In this document: positions 30,584 to 41,800 of the stretch, one piece after another | Layout of the letters: the number at the start of each line of letters is the position of its first letter | Numbering within the stretch: position 1 is the stretch's first letter | NCBI RefSeq assembly: GCF_019097595.1 | Contig: NC_080716.1 | Span: forward strand, 14,966,901 to 15,030,900 | Direction of reading: 5' to 3' | Source of the DNA: Hemibagrus wyckioides | Taxonomy: Eukaryota; Chordata; Actinopteri; Siluriformes; Bagridae | DNA length: 64,000 nt | Made by a program: the position numbers and the translations under genes | Notes under the pieces: generated by a model | What the model saw: the letters and a program-made list of their open reading frames with translations, nothing else | Told to the model about the DNA's origin: nothing | The model's database searches: none

Positions 30584-30829
30584 AGCCACAATCTGAGATC
30601 CAAGCTTCAGCAAACTCAACTGGTGTCTGAGAACAAAAGACTGACAGAGTCTGGGCTTCACACCGCAGCCTTGTCAAATCCAAGGATTGAGACTGTTTTA
30701 CCAGCTAAAAGATCTAGATTAAATAGAATAGATACAGTTTTACTTTTCACTGCACTTCTCATGGGTATTGTATTTTACTGTATTCTGGGAGCAGAAATGA
30801 AGTATTTACAACAGGCTTGTTCTATATAA
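30584..30829 (+). CDS. Candidate terminal exon: small tail-anchored protein
   Basis: An 81-codon open frame begins right after an acceptor-like TGTATCTGTAG; the frame is closed upstream by that TAG, so it can be coding only if spliced. The first part is polar with coiled-coil character (LRSKLQQTQLVSENKRL). It then has a basic stretch (PAKRSRLNR), one hydrophobic segment (TVLLFTALLMGIVFYCI) and a short tail, GAEMKYLQQACSI. This is the order seen in tail-anchored membrane proteins. The only early in-frame Met lies inside the hydrophobic segment. A phase-compatible upstream exon is at 27744-27827. I recognise no family. Confidence 0.35.
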   Translation, partial: SHNLRSKLQQTQLVSENKRLTESGLHTAALSNPRIETVLPAKRSRLNRIDTVLLFTALLMGIVFYCILGAEMKYLQQACSI

Positions 30830-33085
30830 GAACTTTTTAACTTAGGATTAGTCTAGTAGCCGTTTGAAAGCTGCCTAAACTCTTAAGTCATGTAAAAATA
30901 TAATATAATTAGAAAATTAATATAAATTAATATAATATTTGGCTGGCATCAGTGTACTTACATTTGCAAATAACCTAATGCATTATTCCTGTTAACATTT
31001 GCTGTTGCATAAGTTTAGTGACTGACAGTGAGTACAACGTCTATTGTGACTTTTCTGATGAAACAGAATAGAAAATTCTCATTTGAGCCATTTTATGACA
31101 TTTCTCCATTTGCTTTGTAACTACTTTCTCATTTGTAGCTGTTCTGTTTATTTAGACTTTTGGATTGTGGTAAAGCAGGCTGGAAAAACAGCCCATGGTG
31201 GCCACCTGCAGGCGCATTCATGATTCTTGCTAAAATTGTGGCATATACTGTCTATCTCAATTACAGTTAGACTGCACAGTGTTTTAAATGTAATTAGCAT
31301 GGTACAATGTGTTACATTTCTATTTATTTTTTAGAAGATGTGTAATGATGGATACAGAGCTGTTAAAGCCCTGTGAGTGTTACAATCTCTGTTTCCTGAG
31401 ATGAAAGAACAGAGACACAACACTATATCAGTGTCCAGATTAAACCCAAACATATATTTGTTTTAAATTGTTGTTTATGTGTTGAGGAAATCGTGACTTC
31501 CAGGTTGAAATAACACAAAACACACAGAAAATGCTAAAATAGTTTAGATTTAATATATTCTACATTAAATATTCTACAGAATGTTTTACACATGTTCAAT
31601 AACCAGTAAAGCCTATGCGATGAGTTCAAGACAAGGCTTTTTAGATATGGTTTCTTATCACAATGATTTTTTTAAAATGTTAATTATAAATAAATTTTTG
31701 TACTATGTTAGAGTCTGACAAAGAAACAACATTTTTAAAACTGCCTTGAGTATTTTTAAAAAAATCTTATCATTTTCAATCCGAGATTCAGTGTAAATGT
31801 ATGCAGGAGGAAGCTTTCAAAGACAGTGAACCTCTAGTTGTCCCCTGGAGAGTACACTGTAACTGTATTATAAGATAAAGGAATTTAAAGTCCAGACTGT
31901 AGATTAATATCTGGTCAGTGGTGGTCCAACAATTGTACACCAACAAAATGAACCTATATACTAGGTGTATATGATAAACTAGTGAATATATTAAACTAGC
32001 TTTTTTTTTTGGTTATTGATGTTGCAGTGAAGGAGATCTACTTTGGTTAACTGCTATATTATTATATATTATTATAGCTGCTATATTATTATAGCTATAT
32101 TATTGTCTTATTATAGCTGTAAGACATATTTTATTATTTTCTATTTAATCTTTTTTGTTCATTGTTGCACTGTGGGGATGAGTAACTAAGAAAAAAAAAC
32201 ATTGTACTACATCGCACAATATGATGAAATGTGTCCGTGACAAATAAAGTGCCTTACACCTGGACTGGCATCTGAATTTAATGAGTTATATCTAAACTAA
32301 ATCTCACCAACTTAAAACCTACACATAAAAATGAAACAATTGATACTGATGTTAAGATAATACAAAATATTTTATATTACACAGACTTTAAACCAGTTTA
32401 ATGAGTCTGTGAAGGAACCCTTACGGAAATCTTTACTTGGTAGATACTGCTAATCTTTCAAAGAGTCAGATGTGAACCATGTGTGTTTTGTGTGCCGTCC
32501 AGCAGGCAGAGTTGAATGAATGAGTGCATTTGTTCTGCTGAATGGCGTACAGTAAGGAACAGAGAAACAGACCTCAGATAACAACACACCACTCACAGTT
32601 GAACTCCTCAGTGTTTCCTCAGCTAAATACAAGAACACATTAAGAGTGATTTCTGTAATTAGAGCCAATCTGTACTCCATGCTACCACACGATATACTGT
32701 ATACTGCATGTACTGTATAGTAGTACTTCCAATGTTCTGGTGCAACCAAGCTGGGAGAGATAACTTTCCCCTAGTTTCCACAACAGGATATGCTTTCTGC
32801 ATTAACTGCTCTCACAGTCGAACCTATTCTTTGCTACCCCTTCATACTGTAGGCTCCATAGCACTGAAAAGGTGTTGCCGGTTTAAAGCTATGTATAGAC
32901 AACAAAATAAGGGGTACACTCTTAGAAGATTTTCCAAGTAAAATGAAAAAACAAAAAAACCTTTAGAAAGCTAGAACAGCTGAATTAGGTCTAGAACCAC
33001 TGCAGAACCCATTTTTTTATTCGAGTGGGTATTAAATGTCATTGCAAAAGTAATTCCTAATGTATTATTTTAGAATAAGGAGAAA

Positions 33086-33110
33086 CACACACACACACAC
33101 ACACACACAG
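33086..33110. repeat. (CA)n microsatellite
   Basis: About 12 uninterrupted CA units followed by a GAGAGACAGACGGAGA purine stretch. Confidence 0.9.
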
Positions 33111-35020
33111 AGTGAGAGACAGACGGAGATGCAGTGGGGGATGGGGGACTGCCAGAGACAGGCTTAGGTTGCATGTACCTGATAAACATACTAAGAAGGG
33201 ATGAAGACATAACACTAAAGTGTGTTTTCTTTTCTTTTTTTTCCTTCACTCTGTCGGCTGGACAGCATTATTTGATTTCCCTCGTGCTTTCCCTCATATT
33301 TTACAGTGTACTCAGTTTCCTCACACACAGGATTGGCTCCTAAAGGCGGACATCGGAAACAACTACAGCAGAGGAATGACCGACTTCTCGGACCGCTAGG
33401 CGAAATATCACGAAATCCTTCCATCAGCACGGCTACTTATACATTTCTGAACAGCACGGTGAGTGGAAAAGTGTCTAAAGAACTAGCACACATGCATTTA
33501 GGACGTGTTTATAGAGTTCCCATTGCTTTTTATAATAGAAACAATCCCATCTGAAAGTTTGACACGCAGCAACTGTTTGGCCGCTGCGCCTTTTCAGTAA
33601 ACTAAGCGGATGGGAAATCACAACAACTGTGATATTTACAGTAACAATATAACCATTACGTGCAAAAAGTTTATATACACAGCACTCTCAGTCTTAGTTG
33701 TAAGCCACATTATTTCATTTGGGATTTCTTTTCTTTCTGTTTTGGTATTAAAGTGATCCCAAGGCTTTTTTTTTGGCAAGACACCAAACTGTAGGATGTA
33801 ACTTTCCACTGTGTGAAATTAGTAACATCCGTGTAAAAGTAAACAGTAAACACAACCAACAAACAAACAAAAAAAGAGAGATTTTTTTAAAAATTGTATT
33901 TTAATTTTGAAACTACAAAAATCTGTCCTGAAACTGAGAATATAAAACATCACATATGTGTGAAATAGGGGCATTTTTCTCTGACTGTTAAACCTCCTAT
34001 AAAACAAGGGTTTAAGAGTTCATTTAGATGTCTCTTCATGCACTTACTTGTTCAGGATTGATCCAGAAGGTGTTTTTTTTTAAGTCCTTTAATGGACGTT
34101 CACCTTATCTACCTTGAAATTAATCAGATTATTCTGGTCGGATGATTAGTGTGGCTAAGCTTGTTTGGCTTTATCCTATTTCCCAGTCACTAACTAGTTT
34201 CAGACAGTGTGCAGTACATCATTCAGGCTTGTAACCTACAGTATGTGAACTGAATGCAAATAATATTTTTGCATTGTCAGTAAAATGGCAGTTGAAACTG
34301 CCTGAACTGTGAAGGTTTAAAAATACAGTACATTTCACAAAACCCAATAATAACACTGGAATCGTCTTTGAAAACCTCTTTCAATTTGCATACATGGATT
34401 AAATCAATGCAGACAGATCAACATTCTTGCAAATCTGTGCTTTAGATTGAATAGTATTTATTACAGGACGATTGCTCTATGTGTATGCCTTATGGGGAAA
34501 CCTGGTTATATAGGACCAGGCAGCAGGAGCATGATATTAATAAGTAGCATGCACATTCCAGATTATTTAAAGTTTCTTATGAGCCAGAGGTTTGATTCAC
34601 TATGGACACAATACACTATGGACTCTAAACAATAAAATATCATTAGAAACCTTTTTTTCTAAGCAACTGTCATGTTATGACAACATCTGAGGTTTAAGGT
34701 GTCGTTGATTTTCGTACAACAGCATGTGGCATTTGGTCTCTAACTATTGGATTCTCCATCCGCCTTTTCCACATCATCTCCACAACCCTGCTAAATAATA
34801 CACGTCTGTGCGAACATGGCCTTGCTTGATAAAAAATTTATGTGGAGAAACTGGGCCAGAAGGCTACACGGGTGTTCTGCCCATCCCAGCTTTCCAGTCT
34901 GTGGTTTTAAACCCTGTTAAAAGTGACCCAACAATAGCCAGAGAACCCTGTAGATACCATTGGAGTGATGGCTGAAATAAAAAATAGTCCCTAATAGTTC
35001 CTAGTCCCTAATATATATAT

Positions 35021-35062
35021 ACTGTCGAATGCCACTAGTGGGTTCTAGTGGCATTCGACAGT
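35021..35062. repeat. Perfect 18-bp inverted repeat with 6-base loop
   Basis: ACTGTCGAATGCCACTAG at 35021-35038 and its exact inverse at 35045-35062 enclose TGGGTT. It lies just after a short TA run and 120 bases before a Tc1 end fragment. Confidence 0.9.
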
Positions 35063-35179
35063 TCTAGTTCTAATTTAGCAGTTCTTTCTCTTGTTTATAT
35101 TATTCCTCTGATACACTGTGAAGTTATTTAGCCTGACTGACCTCACTAATGCTCATATAGCTGAACGGACACCTCAACC

Positions 35180-35312
35180 ATGCTCCAAAATCTTATTAAA
35201 AGTCTTCCCATAATAGTGGAGGTCACTGAGTCTGGGCGCACTACAAGAACATATCAAAAAGCACTTATGAATGTCAGGTGTCCGGAAACTTTTGGCCATA
35301 TAGTGAATATAG
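35180..35312. mobile_element. Tc1-like element end fragment (family D)
   Basis: AAGTCTTCCCATAATAGTGG and CAGGTGTCCGGAAACTTTTG followed by GCCATATAGTGA resemble the transposase-distal end and terminal repeat of the family whose other end is at 12655-12733. Confidence 0.6.
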
Positions 35313-35617
35313 GGGTCCAATCAGGAATGTGTAATCTGGTACTTATTTTTATACCTTCTACTATAGTTTCCAAGATCCATGAAATGTATACCATGTAAAC
35401 TTGTCAACATTTTAGTTCATTTTGAGGATGTTGATTAACATCTCTACACATTTTCTTAAAACAAAATATATATCACTAATGTTTAGTGACCACTTTATTC
35501 TGGTCAGGTTTGCAGTGGATCCAGAGCCAGTCCTGGTAGCACTGGTTGCATGGCAGAAGAATTTACTCTGTGAATATTACAGAATGGGGCCATAATCGTA
35601 TTTGACATTTACAAGAA

Positions 35618-35850
35618 TAAGAAGACTTTGTCACATATACATCACAGTGAAATTCTTTTTAAGCATATCCCAGCTTGTTAGGAAGTTGGGGTCAGACCAC
35701 AGGGTCAGCCATATTATTGCACCCCTGGAGCAGACAGGGTTAAGGGCCTTGCTCAAGAATCAAACAGCAGCAGTTTGGTAGTGCTAAGGCTTGAACCCTC
35801 AACCTTTTGATCTGTAACCCAGAGCCTTGACCATTGAGCCACCACTGCCC
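35618..35850. repeat. Dispersed teleost repeat
   Basis: Runs from TTTGTCACATATACATCACA through AGCATATCCCAGCTTGTTAG and GGGTTAAGGGCCTTGCTCAA to TTGAGCCACCACTGCCC. This block order is a very common interspersed repeat in teleost genomes. I do not assign the superfamily. Confidence 0.65.
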
Positions 35851-36503
35851 AAAGGGCTGCAGGATTGTATTTAAAGGGCCACAGTCTTTTTTAACTACCT
35901 TGCATTGGCTTCTGTCATTTTCACAAAGGAAATCAATGATATATTACACAGATAATCAAGCCAGTGTGTGTGGTTCAGAAACTAATGATGGTTGATTGCT
36001 ACTTAGGAAGGTTTCAATTAGAGTTGGACGAATTAAGACTCTTGTAGTGTCTGAGCCATTCAGAAACTTAATGATTATGTTGTCTAAACATGGTTATGTA
36101 TGTTTATTGAGCAGGTTTTATGTTCAAGTGTGTTTAAAAAGCACCATTTAGGCCAAGCAAATCCCACAGAATAAGTGACAACCATAGTTTTACACTCTGT
36201 ATCCTGTATACTCAGTCCAGTATTCTGCAATTAATTTTTTTTCTTATCTGCAAAACATGCAGTTCATACATGATGTCTGTCTTTTTGAAATTCAGACAGA
36301 GAAATGAAGACACTTTCGTATGGCTGTCAGTATTCATGACACTTCTTTGATCACTATCATCTACTCCTGGAAAATTCATACACCAGACATCCAGTTATGG
36401 TTCCATGTGTCCAAGTTATATTTAATTATCATAGCACATGACACAGTAAAAGGTACACAGATGACTTGGTCAAGTACACATATGATTTACTTAAGTGTTT
36501 TAA

Positions 36504-36506
36504 CAC

Positions 36507-36545
<39 letters not shown>

Positions 36546-36560
36546 CACGCACACACACAC
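36504..36560. repeat. (CA)n microsatellite with CG interruptions
   Basis: ACACAC runs interrupted by ACGC units, followed by a TA/TTA-rich stretch to about 36610. Confidence 0.92.
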
Positions 36561-37455
36561 CCATACATATATATATATTATTATATTATTATATAATATA
36601 TTTCTATATTTCCCCAGATCATGGCAAAACATGGTTATGATTTTGACAAGTAAAAAGACCAACTATTGCCAAACAAGCACGGATTGTATTTTTGCCTCAT
36701 GAGTTATTGTTAGTCATTAGTTCCTCAATGATTAGTGTTGTCTTCCCATTTTAGTACAGACTGTCTGGCTTTATGCTCAATCTAATGCCTATTTCCACTT
36801 TTATAGTTTTTTTATTTTACTCCCACACAGAGTCTCAACACAGGATTTGTATAATTCATAACATTGTGAGGTAAAAACCTCTACCTATTACAGTCTATTT
36901 AACTAATCGTCACTGAATTTTTAAAGAGAGATTTTTCCATCATATTACATAGTTGGTGAAATATGATAAACATTCTATGTGTGGCAACAAGTCTTTAGGT
37001 TAAAGGCATCGCATTCTTTGAATTTTTGGCAGAAAGTGAAAAAGATAGTTCAGAGTCTCCCTTGACATTCCGAACAAAGCCTTGCTAAAGTTTGGCATCC
37101 AGATATGTCTTAGTATGTCAAAGTAGCCACTATGACTTAGATATATCAAAGTAGCCATTATGACGCCTGCAGAAACCATCATAAAACATTTTGCCACTAC
37201 TGGCAATGGCATTCACTACACATCAGCTCAGTGTGAAAAACAGCTGGAGGGTTCTGGCATTGCTTTTTCTTCCTGTTTAATTTGGAGTGTTTGGCTAGTT
37301 CGGATTAGTGTGATGTAATCCAGCTATCAAAAGAATTAAATATGTGTATTAAATGCAGAAGAAACTCTTTAGCTTTGCTGAGACTTGCTGTGTCAACGTA
37401 ACCTTTGTAGCAAATAGATTTGCTTGCGTTTGACCGCATCCGCACCGCTGGGGTA

Positions 37456-37483
37456 TGACGTCAGAGACAGCAGCTTATATTAA
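37456..37483 (+). promoter_or_regulatory. GAL3ST4 core promoter: CRE and TATA-like element
   Basis: A full palindromic cAMP response element TGACGTCA at 37456-37463 lies 11 bases upstream of a TATA-like TTATATTAA at 37475-37483. The ATG in exon 1 is about 330 bases further on, leaving a 5' UTR of roughly 300 bases. That leader contains at least two short upstream ORFs (ATGs near 37714 and 37773). CREB/ATF control is inferred from the motif. Confidence 0.6.
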
Positions 37484-37811
37484 GCAGAGAGAAACCGCTC
37501 CAAAACACACCCACTCACTCCTCCTCTACCCCGACCATACACACACACTCTCTCTCTCTCTTTTTCTCTCTGTAACACACAAAGCGCGCCATCATCTCCA
37601 TCTGCTTTTACCCAGAACCTGAAACAGTGGGAAAAGGACGCGTGCGCGAGACTGTGCATTAAGAGAACAGGTATCACTTCCGCTGTCGGTTTAGCTGGAT
37701 TGCATTTATTTCCAATGGATCGGTCGCGGGGAATCTGGGTGGATCTGAATCGTCCCTGCCGATCTTAGCCGACATGCACGGGGTCTCTGCTGACACCGGC
37801 CCGGCTTTATC

Positions 37812-38855
37812 ATGCTGTTCAGACTCTTTGCGAGGTAAGCGCGAGCAACAGTGATTTATTTTGGGCGTTGATTTCTATGAGCGGCTCTGGCTACTACCAT
37901 TGTGGGAAGTGTTGTACGAGACAAGCAATAGCATGTATGTCAAAACAAAGGCTGTTCCGCCTCCCCGATCATCACACTCACTTTTCTTTCAGTGTCTTTG
38001 TATGCACTGGAAATAATTTTGTGATAACACGCAGCATAACATTATTAGCCATTGCTGCTGCTTTGTGCATCACATTACAGGATAAAGAGACGTTTGTTTT
38101 CTCTGTCCTTTAAAGAAGCCCAATTCTCCACACAATCCACTCTTTGTTGTTGTTGTTTTAATTGGTTTATTTATATTTGAATGTCCTGTTGTAACTTTAC
38201 TCAAAGCAAAAATAATTGTGTGCACTTGTTCAACAATTGTGGAAACACGAGGTCCTAAGACTAGTCAAGTCAGTTTTGCTGAAAGCTTTTAATGATGAAG
38301 TTCTTCATTTGGCTTTGCACAGACATTTTGGAAGAAAGGGGAAAAAAAGGAGCTCTCTCCACCCACACCCACACCCACAGCACATCATTCCTCCTAGTCC
38401 TCTACCTGATCATGCGCTCTGTTCATGACATGGACCATTTTCAAAGTCAGCTGAAACACACACACAAACTTGTATTCATGAGTCAAGATCATTTGACCTG
38501 ATACAAGAGCAGTGCTGCAATCATAACCCTTAATGGAGAAGATGAATCTGCTTGAGGTTTATTCTTGGATCACATTTATTCCAGCAGCAGCTGACACAGA
38601 TATACAATAATTTCCATGAATTCTGACTTTATTTACAGTAATAGCCAGCCATTAGTTTTATCATTTTTTGATCATGTCCTGGATCTGAAAGGTCAGTAAT
38701 ATAAATACCCTCAATTGTTTTTAACATTTCCCACACACACACTTATTACATTGTTATATCCAGGCTGTTTCCCTAAAGTATTTTTTGTATTTCCTGTATC
38801 TCTGTACACACAAACACAGCAGTACGCTCTGCATGACACTACACAATAGGCGATT

Positions 38856-38890
<35 letters not shown>

Positions 38891-41800
38891 TTACATTGTT
38901 ATATCTTTGCATCTGGCTGAGTGCAGCCTGTTTGAGATTTCCCAATGTGTTTCACAATTTCCCAAATAATTCTGCACTTTTAAGTAAAAATAATGTTCAA
39001 AATTCAATTGACACAATCACTGCAACAAGCTCCTATAATCACTGAGTTACTAGAAACATGGGTGTTGTTGATTAGAACAGACATTACTAAGGTAAAATGT
39101 ACTCACATTCTTAAAATTAAGCATTTAAATTCATATTTATATAATGCTTTGGACTGTTATTGTAATGAACAAGTGCATAAGAAGTGAACATTATATGTTT
39201 TATGATTTATATGTTTATGTGTCTAGTACTGCACCAGAGGAGTTGCCAAAGAGCATGAAGCTCTAGGAATCAAAGTTAATTTACAAAATATGAACGCTTT
39301 GACATTTTCCCTTGACAGTTTTAATGTTTCACCCAGTGTAATGTTATTGTAATATTTTGTTCAGAATGTTTTCATTCACAGATTACTTTACATGTACTTT
39401 TGCAGTTTAGTTATTTATTTTCTATTTACTTTTGTCATTGTTCAGTGCCAGACCTTTAGGCTGTAATCAACAAGACAAATAGTATATCAAATTAATGTAC
39501 ATTTGCTACAAAAAGTAATTTTAATCATTCATTTAGTTGGTACTGTTTAGAATTTTCATTTCCAATGTACCCTTTTATTGGCTTAAGACTATAATTTTCT
39601 CATTAGTATTGCTAGTCTATATTAATGTACAATATTAATCCAATTTTATTTGTCTCCATCTATAGTCATGTTAAATTTTCTGCTGCTGGGTGAACACCTC
39701 ATTTCTCTGCTCTTACATCATCTACCATGACAGATTATTCAAAATAATCATTTCTTTCTTTGAGTAGGAGGATGCGCTGGCTGGGATGCTATCGGCTGGG
39801 ACCCATGTGGAAAGCGCTGCTGGTGTTTGTGGTCATTGCCTTTGCGGGCCAACTCCTGGGGGTCCTCTTCAATAAAAGGTCAGAAAGGTCAGAAGGTGCT
39901 GTGGTCCCATTCAGCATTTCACATAAATTGGAACGTAAATACTTCACGTAAATACTTTTCATACTGTACATACTGGTACTTTACATTATTTTACTGTAAA
40001 GTACCTGTATGTACAGTATGAAAAGTATTTCAAATATGTGAAATACCTGTTGGGAAGGTTTTTAGACCCTTAACACAGTACAGAGGAAATATGCAGACAG
40101 CATTTTTGACATTTTTTTTCTAGTAGATGTTAAAAAAGAATATCATGGTATAGTTTAAAAGAACCATGCTATCAGTATATCACATTTCACAACGAGTCAG
40201 GTGTTTTTCCTTTTTCTTGTCTCTCTTGGCATTCTAACATTTTCCTTTTTTTTTCTTTACTGTAACAGGTTTGCTGAATAATCAGATTAATTAAGTGATT
40301 TTTTTTTGTGTGGGCTGTTAGTGTACTGAACATTAATCAATCTTGTAGATCTTTAGTGGATTACTTGTGGGGTGTTTTTTTTTGTGGTGCTTCGATTGCA
40401 GCTAAACTATCACTCAGACTGATCACATTTACAGGAGCTTGACCTGCTTCTTTCTCATTGGGTTCTAATAGTTTGTTTTCCCCTTATTACCTTACTTTTA
40501 TTTATTCTCTTTCCCTTCATTCCCTATCACTTTCCTGTGGTGAAACAGAGGCTTCTCTGTCTCTCTCTCCAATTTTGCTGGGACCTTTCCTAGTCTTTGT
40601 CAGATAGAAAACAGGGAACTTCCTTGTCAGGCTTCATTTGCATTTAAGTAGCGCCATATAGGAGTGCACACTAATTTAACAGTTTTTGGCAAAAATGTCA
40701 CTAGCCAATTATCCTTTCTGCTAAACCATTCAACACCATTATTACTGTCACTATGTCGGCTTGGAGAAATATCAGCAGTTAACATTACTTAGAGAAACAC
40801 CAAGTTCTAATACAGCACTAACTGTTGCCAAGAAAACTATTCTCAGAAATTGGAAATTACATAAATCAGCACCCTCCCCTAACTGTATACTTAAAATATA
40901 ACAGGAATAACCAGTCACAGCAAGACTGAACTTTCTGCAGCCAAGGAATGGAATCAGAGCCACTTCACACTTCTGTAAACTTTCACTCAAACATTCAGTC
41001 AAACATCTATAAACATGACATTACACACACACACATGAAATGATTGTTTGTAGGTGTACATTGTTAATGTTACTATGTAATATGACTCTTACTTTGCAAT
41101 TATCATCAAGTCAAATCAAGTTATCCATCACCACTTTATGTTTTCCATCATCACTTTATGTTTTGACATACAGTTAAGACTGTAAATGTTTGTTAAAGTG
41201 CTATCACAGTATACAGCATTAGAATTTCATCATGTGTACTTGAAATCAAAAAAATGAAATCAATTCTAGACCTCAAAAGCTAAGTACTAAATGAACACGC
41301 TTTGCCATAGAACAGCTTAGTAGCCACATGTCCAGTTAATTTTGGTTCCTTAAAAATGGTGGAACAAATAAAAAGTGCTGTAATTTCTACAGTCTTCACC
41401 CAATTTGGATGCAGAACCCTCAAATTAAAGCTGGGAGTCTGCTTATTGGTCTAAATTTCAACTCCAATATACTGTGGTAAACCACCAAAATCACAACTCC
41501 TTATCTTGGCCCTGAATTTATGTACACTGAAAAGCTTATAGTGGGGCTCAGAGAAATTGCTGATGCGAACCAGAATATGCAAAAAGACACACACAAAATA
41601 CAAGTGCTTAAAATAGAATAAAAATAAATGTAATAGTAATACACACAAACAAAATACCATGTACATACAGTACATGTAATACTGTATTTGTTTCTTTTTT
41701 ATTTGTCTTATAGTGACTTACATCTGTTGCCACACTTAGTTTTTGTTTTCTTATTTCAAATTTGCACATTTGTATCAGTCTGTAGTTTCCCCTTTTTAAT

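Larger units (their letters stand above)
30830..37440. other. Long intergenic region before GAL3ST4
   Basis: No gene could be supported over 6.6 kb. It holds a CA microsatellite (33086-33110), a perfect short hairpin (35021-35062), a Tc1 end (35180-35312), SINE-like fragments (35480-35850) and a CA-rich tract (36504-36560). A possible splice-bounded segment at 33331-33458 has weak coding character and was not called. Confidence 0.5.

Noticed and set aside
33331..33458. Possible coding exon (acceptor CACACAG, donor ACG|GTGAGT) with motif GGHRKQLQQRNDRLLGP
   Set aside because: Splice-like borders and an open frame, but I found no phase-matching partner exon and no recognisable family; it may be an untranslated exon.
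36429..36702. Open frames rich in Thr-His or Val-Cys
   Set aside because: Translations of a CA/GT repeat.
40783..41030. Resemblance to a LINE-1-type 3' coding end (AKKTILRNWK on the plus strand)
   Set aside because: Only a short stretch matches and stops follow; not enough to call an element.
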